This document shows, piece after piece, positions 42,907 to 53,600 of a stretch of DNA of 64,000 bases (position 1 is the first letter of the stretch; each line of letters opens with the position of its first letter). The position numbers and the translations under genes are program-made. This stretch comes from Sanderia malayensis. Lineage: Eukaryota; Cnidaria; Scyphozoa; Semaeostomeae; Pelagiidae. Where the stretch lies: contig RQOL01000855.1 in NCBI GenBank assembly GCA_013076295.1, positions 2,604,001 through 2,668,000 of the forward strand. Direction: 5' to 3'. The notes beneath the pieces are model-generated. The model made no database searches, was not told the origin of the DNA, and was given only the letters and a program-made list of their open reading frames with translations.

Positions 42907-44902
42907 TGTCAATTGAAGACACTTTGACAACATTTTATAAAATTAATTTAAAAAATGTAGCAAGATATGGTTGACTGCTATAATGGATGATTAGGACGTG
43001 ATAGTGTATTTCTTAATTATCAAATTATCTTTCTTCGATGTTTTGTTATAAACACTGTTGAACGAGGTTTCCCCTTGGTTTTTTGTCGTTTAAAACATCC
43101 TTCGTGGCATTTAAGTGCATTTTAGAAAATTTAATCCTAAAATTGACGTTTTTTTAATTCTAGTTTTAGTAGTAGCCAGTCGACTTTCTATACTGGTTTT
43201 AGTTCATGTTACTTCGTTTTTCTAGCTTTCATAATCAATTCTTTAATTGTCACAGGGAGCCAAGGTACATCCTTTCCCCGAGAGTGACCTTTTTGAGTAA
43301 TTTCCAAATGGAATGTAGAACATTTTCATGAACGTTATGTCAAGCTTTTTCAACTTCTAAGAATGATATTTTTCTCTCTTTAGCTTTTGTATATAATCAC
43401 AGATTTGATTAATGCAATTTTATGTGTCAGAGAAGCACTTTGTTGGCTCAATATATACTGACCTTCGATCGCCATCTTTTTTGATTCTCACAAATTAAGA
43501 AGCTTCTGGCACTTGTTCTCTAAAAGAAATGCAATAAAGACTTTTATAGCTAAATCTTACTCTATCCGTGTGATAAACGCTCAATATAGGAGTTTAGAAA
43601 GAACTTGGCGTCATCTTTAGTTACAGACAAATGAAGATGTATTTGCAACAAATTTCCAAGTTACATGAGCATAGATCATCTCTCTAATCACTCGCTATAA
43701 CCCACGTCATTTACTTCGGAATAAATGCAATAACAGTTTGGCTTCAGCAACCGAGCCATTGCATGCCAAACTATACCATTCTGCCTAATTCCTCTATCGA
43801 AAAGTATTTCGGCCTATTGTTCGTCCTGTTTCCTCCCTTTTTTATCAGACCTTGACAGTTTGAAATAATAATCATAACAAGAAACAAGAGACGATTTTGA
43901 AAAGGGTTATTCTTGTCCCTTATTTCAAGTGTAATTTAAAGAGACACTGTAGGATATCTTTGAAAATATTTGATTGTATTATAGAGAAACAATTCATTAC
44001 TTGAAACCCAGCGGTAATTATCAAAGCGCATTGTATTTCGTTGAATTACTTCTTCACGCTCTGTATTTGGTCTGTGGCACTGTTCTTATTGAATGACCAT
44101 GGAAAGATGAATCCTCTTAGTCCACGACTGAAAGCTCTCTTCAAATATTACTTGTTCTACGAAACAATCGATGTTTTTACACCGATCTACATGACTATGC
44201 AAACATGATCATTCAATATTATATTCTACGACTTCGCTTGGAAACTGAGACATCCCTTGAGACGATGTGAGATACACAACACAGAATCTCCGTCACATCT
44301 TGCAAGAATTTAGGTAAGGATTATCTACAAATACATCTGATTCCATACTTACAATTGTGCATAGTGCTTGGGAATCGAATGCACGCGAAGGGATATTGCG
44401 TTGCATGGCATTATCAATGACGATAGCACAGAGTAATTCTATTTGTTGTCGCTGTTAAGCTTGCATTGAGCGATTGAAAGAGTTAAAGTGTGAAGGAGAT
44501 ACTGAGGGATAATCGCTGGTGAACAACAGAACGATAAGGCGATACAATCGAGATTAAGAAGGCTAACTACACTTAATTACGTTGTATTTACCTGCCAGTG
44601 TACGCAAGTATACACTTGTTATGCTGTAATTGCGGTCAAAACAGGAGTATAAATTATCGATAAAAGTCTTGTTTGTTGCAAAAGTTGTATCATCTACGAA
44701 GAGTCTAGATTCTTGATTAATATTAGCAATCATATTATCGACGGATAAACTGAAATGGAAATATAACTGCGAAAAATTAAGGACTCTTTATTGTTAAGAA
44801 CAGACGTTAAGATTTCACGGTTAAGAACAGACTTTCGAAAGTGTGAAAAGAAATTTCAGTGGGTAATTTTGTTTGGTGGAATTTTATCGAAGAGGAGAAA
44901 CA
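42907..44902. other. LIM-gene 3' UTR and intergenic spacer
   Basis: The 3' UTR probably ends near the AATAAA at 43533-43538 (GCAATAAAGA). Beyond that I see no exon or repeat until the ORF at 44903. Confidence 0.5.
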
Positions 44903-45718
44903 ATGGAAAATTCTGGACGAAGGGGCACTAGAGGATCGTCCATATTGCTTTCCAATGCAGCGAGAAGAAATCAACGTTTGTTAAATATTAGACGGTATAA
45001 TTGGCCCAGAGAGTCGCGTGCGACAAGCAACCGCAGCACCAGACACGTCGTACACGACATTGCCAGCACCAGCGGAGCAGACAGTGAGAATGACAGAGGC
45101 ACAAATAGATGTAATGATCAAGAGAAAAATACAACAGAGCAAAATGCAACAGAGAAAAGTTCAGCAGAGGCAAATGCAACAGAGCAAAACGCAACAGAGA
45201 CAAATGCAACAGAGCAAAATGCAACAGATGCAAATACAACAGATACAAATGCAACAGAGCAAAATGCCGCAGAGAAAAATTCAGCAGAGGCAAATGCAAC
45301 AGAGACAAGTACAACAGAAGCAAATGCAACAGAAAATACAAAGAAAGAGACACGACCAGACGACGGCCTCAAAGAAGATGGAGAAAGTGCCAGCAGAGAG
45401 GAACATGAATCAGTCAGCAAAGTTATGGTAGATCATTTGGTTGCTGATTTTGACGACTTCCAGTTGAGAGTGAGGCAAACGAAAGAGAAGATGAAACAGT
45501 TGCTGAGCAAACACGATGATGTGAATGGGAAATTGCAGCAGAGCAATGACGAAAGCTCAAGAGAAGATGATGGTAAGCATTGGGAGTATTTCCAACAACA
45601 AAACAAGTTGTTGAGCCTGGCCGTCTCAAAACTATGCAAACAAGAAGGCATTGACGTAGCATCTCTTACTAATGAATATCAATGGAACTTCAGGAGAGGT
45701 TCGCAAGATGAATTCTAA
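44903..45718 (+). CDS. Unrecognised protein with N-A-T-(E/D) tandem repeats
   Basis: 271 aa from the ATG at 44903 (context AAACAATGG); an in-frame ATG at 44873 gives 281. N-terminus basic (GRRGTRGSSILLSNAARRNQ), then about 65 residues built from a hexapeptide such as NATEQ(N/T) and NATETN (about 45120-45330), then an acidic-basic stretch and a C-terminal helical, coiled-coil-like part (HLVADFDDFQLRVRQTKEKM, EYFQQQNKLLSLAVSKLCKQ). No signal peptide, so the many N-X-T sites are probably not glycosylated. AATAAA at 45832 fits its 3' end. It may be a single-exon gene or the last exon of one with a 5' UTR intron (acceptor-like AATTTCAG at about 44857). Family not recognised. Confidence 0.6.
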   Translation: MENSGRRGTRGSSILLSNAARRNQRLLNIRRYNWPRESRATSNRSTRHVVHDIASTSGADSENDRGTNRCNDQEKNTTEQNATEKSSAEANATEQNATETNATEQNATDANTTDTNATEQNAAEKNSAEANATETSTTEANATENTKKETRPDDGLKEDGESASREEHESVSKVMVDHLVADFDDFQLRVRQTKEKMKQLLSKHDDVNGKLQQSNDESSREDDGKHWEYFQQQNKLLSLAVSKLCKQEGIDVASLTNEYQWNFRRGSQDEF

Positions 45719-47593
45719 TGTCCAAACGTAAACTATTAACAGATATATTGTAAGAAGTTTATTGAGTAGATTAATGTTTTAGCAACTGACATTTATGAAC
45801 TGCTTTGAATATATTTTGTGAATCAACTAGCAATAAAGGTTAATTAAGCCGTGTTATTGATTAGCTGGATTAAGTGTATTATGGTTTAGCTCATTAAATG
45901 TCATGGTCTTTGACTATTGTGGGTAACTTTCGATTATGGCTGTTCTCACGCAAAGGAGGATTCGTTGTCAAAATACAGACACAAATGTCTGTACGGTGTC
46001 TACATTCAATTGGATTCCTTTTTGGTGTTCGCTACGATAAGCTGTATATACGAAACCTTAAATCCTGAAGAAAACAACACAAAATATGTATAAGTATAGA
46101 AACAATGACAAGTACAATAAAAATAAGTAATACACCCACATTTTTGTAAGAAACCATGCAAAATCTTCGTACCAGAGTTTCTTAACTTCCAACGATAACA
46201 AGCTGGTCTCTCACCCCAACATATTAACCAGGCCATGTGGCTGGTGCGGCATTCGAACCCTCGACCTCCGGCCTGCCACGCCGACGCCTTACCAACAAGG
46301 TTAGCAAATCACGCTTATATAATGCGTCGTAAGGTCTAGTCTTGAAGTTTTGGAGGCATTCATAGTATTTGTACAGTCTTAATTCATTTAATTGGAAGAA
46401 GGTGGAATCCTACTAATTAGCACCTTCTGGTCACTTTGAGGTAACTTTCAGCTCTCTGGGACAAGTGGTTTGGGTCTCAGACGTGCCGCAACCAGTGATT
46501 AACTTTATGTATCATCCATGAAAGCCGTCCATGCATACAACCATTTTTTTATAGGAAACTATGCAAAATCCTCGTACCAGAATTTCGTAGCTTTCACCCT
46601 ATTTTACTTTGCTACTTAGAAGACAGACACCAAGGGACATCCACCTAGAGACGACGAGAACGTAACGTTGAGCACCTTATCTACCACAGGTGGCACTAGA
46701 AATATATTTCATCCACAAGAGACTTAATCTACACATTACGGAGATTAAGTTCCATTTTTGAGAAGATCCCTTTATAAAAAAACTAATTAAAATCGATCCG
46801 TGTCGCCATTGTAATAAAAATTTCACTTGATAATCCCTAAAGCCTATTCTTTGCAGTCGAGGATTCTGGGATGGGCATAGAAGTGTCCCGGATGTGAAAG
46901 GCGTTTTGGAGAACAATGACAAAGCTAAAGCAAACAAAGCACGCATTCTGTTTGTAAATGAATCCCACACAAAGATCAGCCATCATAAAGGATAAATCAA
47001 CGGAGGCTTAGAAATCCCACAGTGGAATAAAAGAACCTACTTCAGTTATGCGAAAATATATACTTAACTCAATTATACAAAGAAGGGTATTAAGTAATTT
47101 AAAACAATCACACAGGGTGGAAAATACATAATTAAATTCCTAAGGTGCTAGTTATGAGAGTTTTATTCACGGTCTTTTGAAAACATGCTAAGGCAAACTC
47201 CTGTCCTTCGCACATATGTCGGTGACTCCCAGAAGATCTGAGTCAAGTGAGTGTTGCAAGGGCCTTAGAATATCAGTAGGTGTATCCTAGAGTTGTTTGG
47301 TACACTTCGTTGAGGAATATCGGCACTCGCACTGGATCTGTAGCCTTGGATATTTAAGCAGATCATAACAACGTGCGATTGTTCATTTTGCGAGCGATCG
47401 GCAAGGTGAAAGGAGGCAAGTCCTAAGCTGCATCAAGGTGGAGATCCAAATAAGCCCCAGGTGATAGTTTGCAACGTTCTGAAGAGTCCAAAGCATCGTT
47501 AACATTCGTAAAAATCACCACAACCAACATACTAGCTTGTGAGTGAACTATATACAGTGTTATCAACAGTAATAGAATCAACAGACTTGGAAT
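45719..47593. other. Spacer with tRNA-derived repeat copies
   Basis: Contains the 3' end of the NAT-repeat gene (AATAAA 45832), the SINE-like copy described at 46137, and the leader of the gene starting at 47594. No other exon supported. Confidence 0.5.
46137..46335 (-). repeat. tRNA-derived SINE-like element
   Basis: On the reverse strand a tRNA-like head runs TTGGTAAGGCGTCGGCG (A-box region), an anticodon-like stem CGGC-GTGGCAG-GCCG, then GGTTCGAATGC (B box, one mismatch). TATATAAGCG lies just before. The tail, TTAAGAAACTCTGGTACGAA...TTTCTTACAAAA, recurs at 46545-46600 and 63733-63790 without the head. T-stem pairing is broken, so it is a repeat rather than a functional tRNA. Confidence 0.5.
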
Positions 47594-49694
47594 ATGACTG
47601 ACAGGAGGTCAAGGAAAGCGAGGGATGCTCCGGATGATCTATCTGCCGGCTACTTCTCTTCATCTACTGATCTCAGTAGAAGCAACTCTACGCATAACAT
47701 AACCAAAATGTCCACAGATGACCCGGCGACATTACTCATGCAGAAAAGAATCGACGAATTGGAGATCGCTTTTAAACAACTCGATAAAATCGCGGATGAT
47801 ATCGACTATGATATTGAAACGCTCGAAGGTTTGTGTTCTATATATTCATTCAATGTTATATCTGATGTACATATTTACAATTGACTGGTGTATAATTTGT
47901 ATGCGTGTGTTATCTGAAAAATTATGTGGTAGATGAGAGACGCTGTTTGTGATTCTGTGATTTTGAGTGTATATTATTTCATGTGCTGTTTCATGAGAAA
48001 GCAAAGAAAAGTAATCACTTTTGAATTCTAAACGAATCTGGAATAATATTTGTTTTGCATAAGACGACAAGTTTAGGAAAGAGAAATAAATGTACAAATC
48101 TTATAGATTTTCAAAATTATTATTGCAGAGTTTTGTTTATATTTATGTATAAGAGCAAGTCTATTGTAAATAAGATTTTGGAGCTGTTCCTTTCAAGGTT
48201 TTGAAAGGAACAGCGTGAAGTTTGACAGTGGAGCATGCATGGTTGGTCTCAGATACTGCGAAACTTTTGTACTTATCTTTATGCACACAAGAGGGCGTAG
48301 CTTTTGTTTCATCCTCATTCACGATCCATTGTAAAGTGGCGTTGTTTGGATTTGCATTGCAAAGCAGCGTATTAAGTCCATGACTGCGAAGGAGAACCTG
48401 AGATAATAATAATGATGAATTGATCATTGTTGTTCTAGGTTACACTGGAAAGGTGCGCAATGGATTCCATGACATCCAGGAAGACATGGACGTTGTCAGA
48501 GATGAAGTTTTGAATCTTTTCGATCATCTCAACGCTATTGAAGATGACATGAAGACGAGAGCCAAGAAGAAGAGATTTGGCCTCGATGCCAAAAACACTG
48601 GCGTACTCAGTGGACTCGACACCAGCTATATGAACAGCAACAGACGAACTTACCTCGGCTCAAAACAATCGCTGAATAGATCATCGCAATCCGATTTGCG
48701 CGGATCGAGCTATTCCTTGGATCGATACGAATCAACGTGAGTACTGTAAATTCAGATTTCCGGTACTTTAATAGGCAGGCTTATAGAAGAGGAGACCTAA
48801 CAGGGAAGGGGCTAAATAGAGAGGCGGCTTAAAAGAGAACTTGCGGTACAGTAAAATCCCGCATATAAGAACCTGTAAATTTTCCATCCAGCCTATTGTT
48901 CCAAGACAATAGGCTATTGTTTCTTCTATTGTTTTCAACAGCAAAATCACCCTGAAGGTTCTTAATCCATTGGTTCTTATATGCGGGTTTTTACTGTATT
49001 TAGGCGCTTAATGTGACGTTGACAACGGTGTTGGCTCTGATTATGATGATGGTGATGAAAATATGACGTAATTAAAGTAATTCGTAATGTTTTGATCTCA
49101 CTGTTTAGATACGAACCCGTTCCTGCAAGGCAAGCTGTTACCAAGCCCAGAAAAGCAGAGCTCAGTCCAGAAATATCGCCATACAACAGCCCTGATTATA
49201 GTCCTGCAAACAGCCGACCACATAGCCCAAGTCCAGTGGAGAGCCCACAGCATAGCCCAGCTCAGAGTCCAGTACAAAGTCCTCTGCAGAGCCCAAGACA
49301 GAGCCCAGCACAAAGCCCAGTGCAGAGCCCAGTACAAAGTCCAATGCAGAGCCCTATGCACAGCCGATCGCAGAGCCCAGTGCAAAGTCCATTGCAAAGC
49401 CCAGAACGGAGTCCTATACAGAGTCCAGTGCAGAGCCCAATGCAAAGCCCAGTGTATAGCCCAGAACAGAGCCCACTGCAAAGTCCCGTGTATAGCCCAA
49501 AACAAAGCCCAATGCAAAGTCCCGCATATAGCCCAGAACAAAGCCCAATGCAAAGCCCAATGTATAGCCCAGAACAGAGCCCAATGCAAAGTCCAGCACA
49601 GAGCCCTCCGTTGAGCCCTGCCAGAAGCAAGGAAGACATAAATGCAAATTACGACGTCGGTGAAGTGATAAGTGATGTTGGAAGCGACTATTAA
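47594..49694 (+). CDS. Unrecognised coiled-coil protein with long Q-S-P-x repeat tail
   Basis: Three exons, 47594-47828, 48439-48736, 49109-49694, phases 1 and 2, total 372 aa. Residues 1-40 are basic and Ser-rich (MTDRRSRKARDAPDDLSAGY). Residues about 45-130 form a heptad-like helix (LLMQKRIDELEIAFKQLDKI, FHDIQEDMDVVRDEVLNLFD). A Ser/Arg-rich linker follows (GSKQSLNRSSQSDLRGSSYS). Residues about 200-350 are some 35 tandem tetrapeptides S-P-(V/M/L/A/E)-Q, each with an SP site for proline-directed kinases. The end is SKEDINANYDVGEVISDVGS. The architecture suggests a cytoskeletal or scaffold protein regulated by CDK/MAPK-type phosphorylation; this is inference. Family not recognised. Confidence 0.75.
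48744..48846. mobile_element. MITE family C copy abutting a family A copy
   Basis: CTGTAAATTCAG...GGCTTAAAAGAGAACTTGCGG, with the same terminal layout as 50948-51059. It ends two bases (TA) before the family A element at 48849. In the second intron of the QSP-repeat gene. Confidence 0.6.
48849..48996. mobile_element. MITE family A copy
   Basis: CAGTAAAATCCCGCATATAAG and CTTATATGCGGGTTTTTACTG ends, TA on both sides, interior CCTATTGTTCCAAGACAATAGG as in 42468-42615. 148 bp. Confidence 0.9.
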
Positions 49695-50684
49695 CTGCCA
49701 TAGCAATTTTTCAACTTTTATAGTTAAATTTAATAGCTTTCATCCATTTTGATTTTGCTTGTAGCTAAATTCATGCTTTAAAATTTTTCGAAAATCTTAC
49801 ACGCTTCTTTCAAATGAAGAACCAACCTCCCTCACAAGGCCTAGTTTATAAAATGCCCTATTTTATAGAACCAGTTTTGACCAAATTGTACTAAAAATTT
49901 CTTCAAAGCTCAGCTTCCAAACGCTCAAATAAGGCAAGAAAAGTAGATATCTCATTATTTCTTTTTCATTCATGTGTTGGTTTCGCTAAAATTTTTTCGC
50001 CTCTGTTCTTCTTGCGTAAGTATAGATGTAGGTCAGGAAAGAATTAAGATACTTACATGACAAATTTCTGCAGTAATGATAAAAAAAATAACTTTGCTTT
50101 CAATTCACAATAGTGCAGAATCAAACAGCACTTTCAACCAAAAGCCAATTTAGGCCTATAGCTTGGTTAGTCTTCCTGTCACGTTTTTGTGCTTTTGCAC
50201 AGCTGATCACGCAATCGGGAATCTGGTACTTCCCGCCATTTTTTCAAAGTAAGTAAATAAAAGATGGGGCGAGCTGAGTACACAAAACGTTGCTTTAAAA
50301 ATAAAACATCATTAACCTCCTACTTAAACAACTTTGCTTGAATCAATTTAATAGATTTAAAGTTTAAGTCCATTTCATCGTTGAGTTAACTGTTCAGTTA
50401 ACCATTATACTGTCCTGGAAACAATATTCTACATAAATACATACAGTAGGTTGCATCTGGACCAGTGAACTCTTATATGGAGTTCACTGATCTGGACTTA
50501 GAATTGTATCTGTTTTTAAAACCCCCTGGCGCTCAAAAGTTCTTTCAATATTAGATCGACTATAACTTTCCTTCGTTAATTGATCAACTTCTATGTTGCG
50601 AGGAGAAAGTTCCAGAAAACAATTTCATACAGACAAAGTTGCCGGCTTGACTCCATGCCATTCCATACGCAAACACACCAGCAT
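49695..50684. other. Convergent 3' spacer
   Basis: Holds the 3' UTRs of the QSP-repeat gene (+) and MFAP1 (-). AT-rich with homopolymer runs; no exon or named repeat recognised. Confidence 0.5.
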
Positions 50685-53600
50685 CTACTTTCGCTTCTTA
50701 CTTGGTTTCTGGAACTCTTGTCTCATTCCTCCACCGTGGGTTGCATGAAACTTCAAGTTCTGACTGTTCTCAGCAAACCAAGGCGAATCTTGCTGCAAAA
50801 AAGAAATCAAATCGTTGTCTTTTCATCTCGCTTCATAACATCAAAAGCTATAATATTTTCCATGCTAAAATATTTTATTCTTACAATAAAACCAAAAGAC
50901 AGCAAGCTCAAAAAGAGAAGATTATTGCGGATATAAACAAAAAAATACCGTACATTCTCTTTTTAGCCCCCCGGGGCTTCCTGCAATCAACCACTTTTGA
51001 AAGGGACTTATAAGGGAGGGAGGCTTAACTGAGAGGGGGGCTAAAAAGAGAACTTACGGTAGGTGTGAACTTGCAAAACATAATCCACAAACCTGTGTCG
51101 TATCTTGATCAACCAAATGAGTGTACTTGGTTCTTCCTGATCTTCCAAAGTTCTTTACCTAAGTGAAATTTATACATTTTCTATAATATTCAGTGCTTCA
51201 CAAAGGTATGGCATACCTCAGTGACTAAAAGAGGGGTAGCTGCAATTTCCCACAATATTCAGTGCTTCACAAAAGTATGGTATACCTCAGTAATACCATA
51301 TAGGGGCAGCTGCATGATTTTCTGAACAAACAAAGAGTATATACCTGCATAACTTTGGGAAGAATAGTCTTGTCAAAATGATCTTCAAGTGTAGGTACTG
51401 AGAAATCTTTCTTCAGTCGGTCATCTTCTTGTTCCTGAAATTAAAAACTGTAATTAAATACAAAGCAGTGATATAATGATCTCATTCCAAGTTCTTCTTT
51501 GTTGTTCAACCTTGAAGCACAATCAACAACGCAAAAAGCTTTCCTAATTACTTCAATGCAAATTTACAAAACTGCGAATTTCAATGTCATTCATACGTCT
51601 GTGCCATCTTCCAGACACTAAATGTACAGTTACAATTAAGGAGCTTCTGGTACTATAATGTGATGCAAAGAAATCCAAAAATAATGAACGTAAGGGCCCT
51701 GAACTTGGTTCCTCTTAAAAGAATAAACGTGTACAAAGAAAGTATTGTTCCTGCTCCCACAGTACTAAACTCAAAAGCAAACATAAGGGAAATCACACAG
51801 TTAGCCAGAGCACATGGTATATAGCAAGTAGCTTACCATAAAGAAAGCTCCTCTATGATAATACTTCTGCAGGAATTTGTATTTTCCTTTGGTTGATTTA
51901 TTAGTAATGACTTTGGGATTGTTTTTGAACTCCTGGCGTCTTTCTTCTTCTGTCATGTTGTGAAGACGTTCTATCTCAGCCTGTTCCTTCTCTCTCCTGA
52001 AAACAACGCAAATTGTCAATAATGGAACTCTACTTTTCAATAGGAACATAGGTCCAGTAGAAAGAGTAGCTATTGGCTACGGACTGTTGCAATACTCCAC
52101 AGTTAAAGAGAGTAGACCAGATAGCCTTACAGGACTCTAAAGCAAGCTATGAAAAGAGTAATTCTAAAGTCTTATTGCACAAAGTGGAACCTCTATTAAC
52201 AAACACATCTGAACAAAAGAAAAATATTGTTGTCCCAAAATTTCTCAAATTGGTCTTATACAGTGGACAAGACCATCAATCCCATAGTGTCCCATAGTGT
52301 CCCATAGTGTCCCGACAGTGTCCACTATTTCAATATAGCTTGTTTCATGTTTCATGTCTGCAATACATGAGACTACTTACGCTTCTTTCTCGTCTCTGTC
52401 TCTTTTAATTCGCTTTAACTCCCTGACCTTCCAGGCTTCATACTACAAGAAGATAGAAGAGATAAGAAATAATTATATTCTTACTGAATTAGTCCTTGAC
52501 AACCTCGTTTGGGATAAACATAAGCCATAAACCGACACAATACAATTGTATCCTTAACTGAAACTTTAACTATACAGTCGACTCTGTCTAATTCGAAAAC
52601 CCCGGGGAAGCGTGAAAATGCTCCAATACAAAGCATTCGAATTATAGAGGCTTGTTTTATAAGAGTTGGTTCATTAGTGATCCTTGAAAGGACAGAGAAT
52701 TTCGTTCGAATTAGATAGAGTTCGAATCACACGAGTTCGAACTATGCAGATTTGACTGTAACTGGGACTGTAACTGGGGACTGTAACTGTAACTGAACTG
52801 GAGCTACAGCTATAGCTATAATTGTAAATGCAACATTTAAAAGGGATTATGTATGCTGATCGTTGGAGATTTAGCTTCAAACCAAATCTAAACACGCAGT
52901 TAAAATCAACATACGCTGCTTAGTGCATACTGATTTACACTAAATTGCTATATAGCAACAGCTGCCACTCCATAAGGACCAAATTGTTATAACTGCCATG
53001 ACACCTTAATGCCAACTGCTGGTGATAGGTGATGATCAGTAGTTGCCAACAGATGACACCTTGCTTTACAGCAATGTAAAACAAGCTGTACAATACAATA
53101 CAACACAATACAATATAAGCACACCAATGTAAAGGCATCAAATACACCTTCAAGCTGCTAATCAGCCACCAGCAAGTCTAAGAAGTAAATCCAACACGCG
53201 AACTTGGCCACTCTGTGGACTTACGAGACTGACGAGTACAATACAGAATGTATCAGCATAATTAATCATGCGAATGATATTAAAGATTAATTAATCCCAC
53301 CTCCTCTTCTTCGTTTTCATCATCAGTTATAACTACTTGTTCAATGGTTGACGCTAAGAAAACAAGCATGTGATCAATTATAAGCATCGCTGTTTCATTT
53401 TTTCTCCATCTCATTCATTTATTAATTGCGTTGACAAAACAGCTGTAGAGCATTGGCAGCAGGAAGGGCAGGGGAAAATAGATGCAAGGAAAGATAAAAA
53501 ATATTGTACAGAATACCTCCTTGTTCTTCTTTGATTTCCTCGCGTATGATTTCATTCAACATCTACGGTTAAGGAGGAATAGGTAGAGCTGGTGCAATGG

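Noticed and set aside
45018..45431. QMQQSKMQQR-repeat frame and the antisense Leu/Val repeat frames
   Set aside because: Alternate readings of the same expanded repeat; the NAT frame has a good start context and continues into non-repeat coiled coil.
49098..49706. Antisense frames of 95-202 residues (WALHWALF, GLCIGLC repeats)
   Set aside because: Complement of the QSP coding repeat; the plus-strand frame has matching exons and phases.
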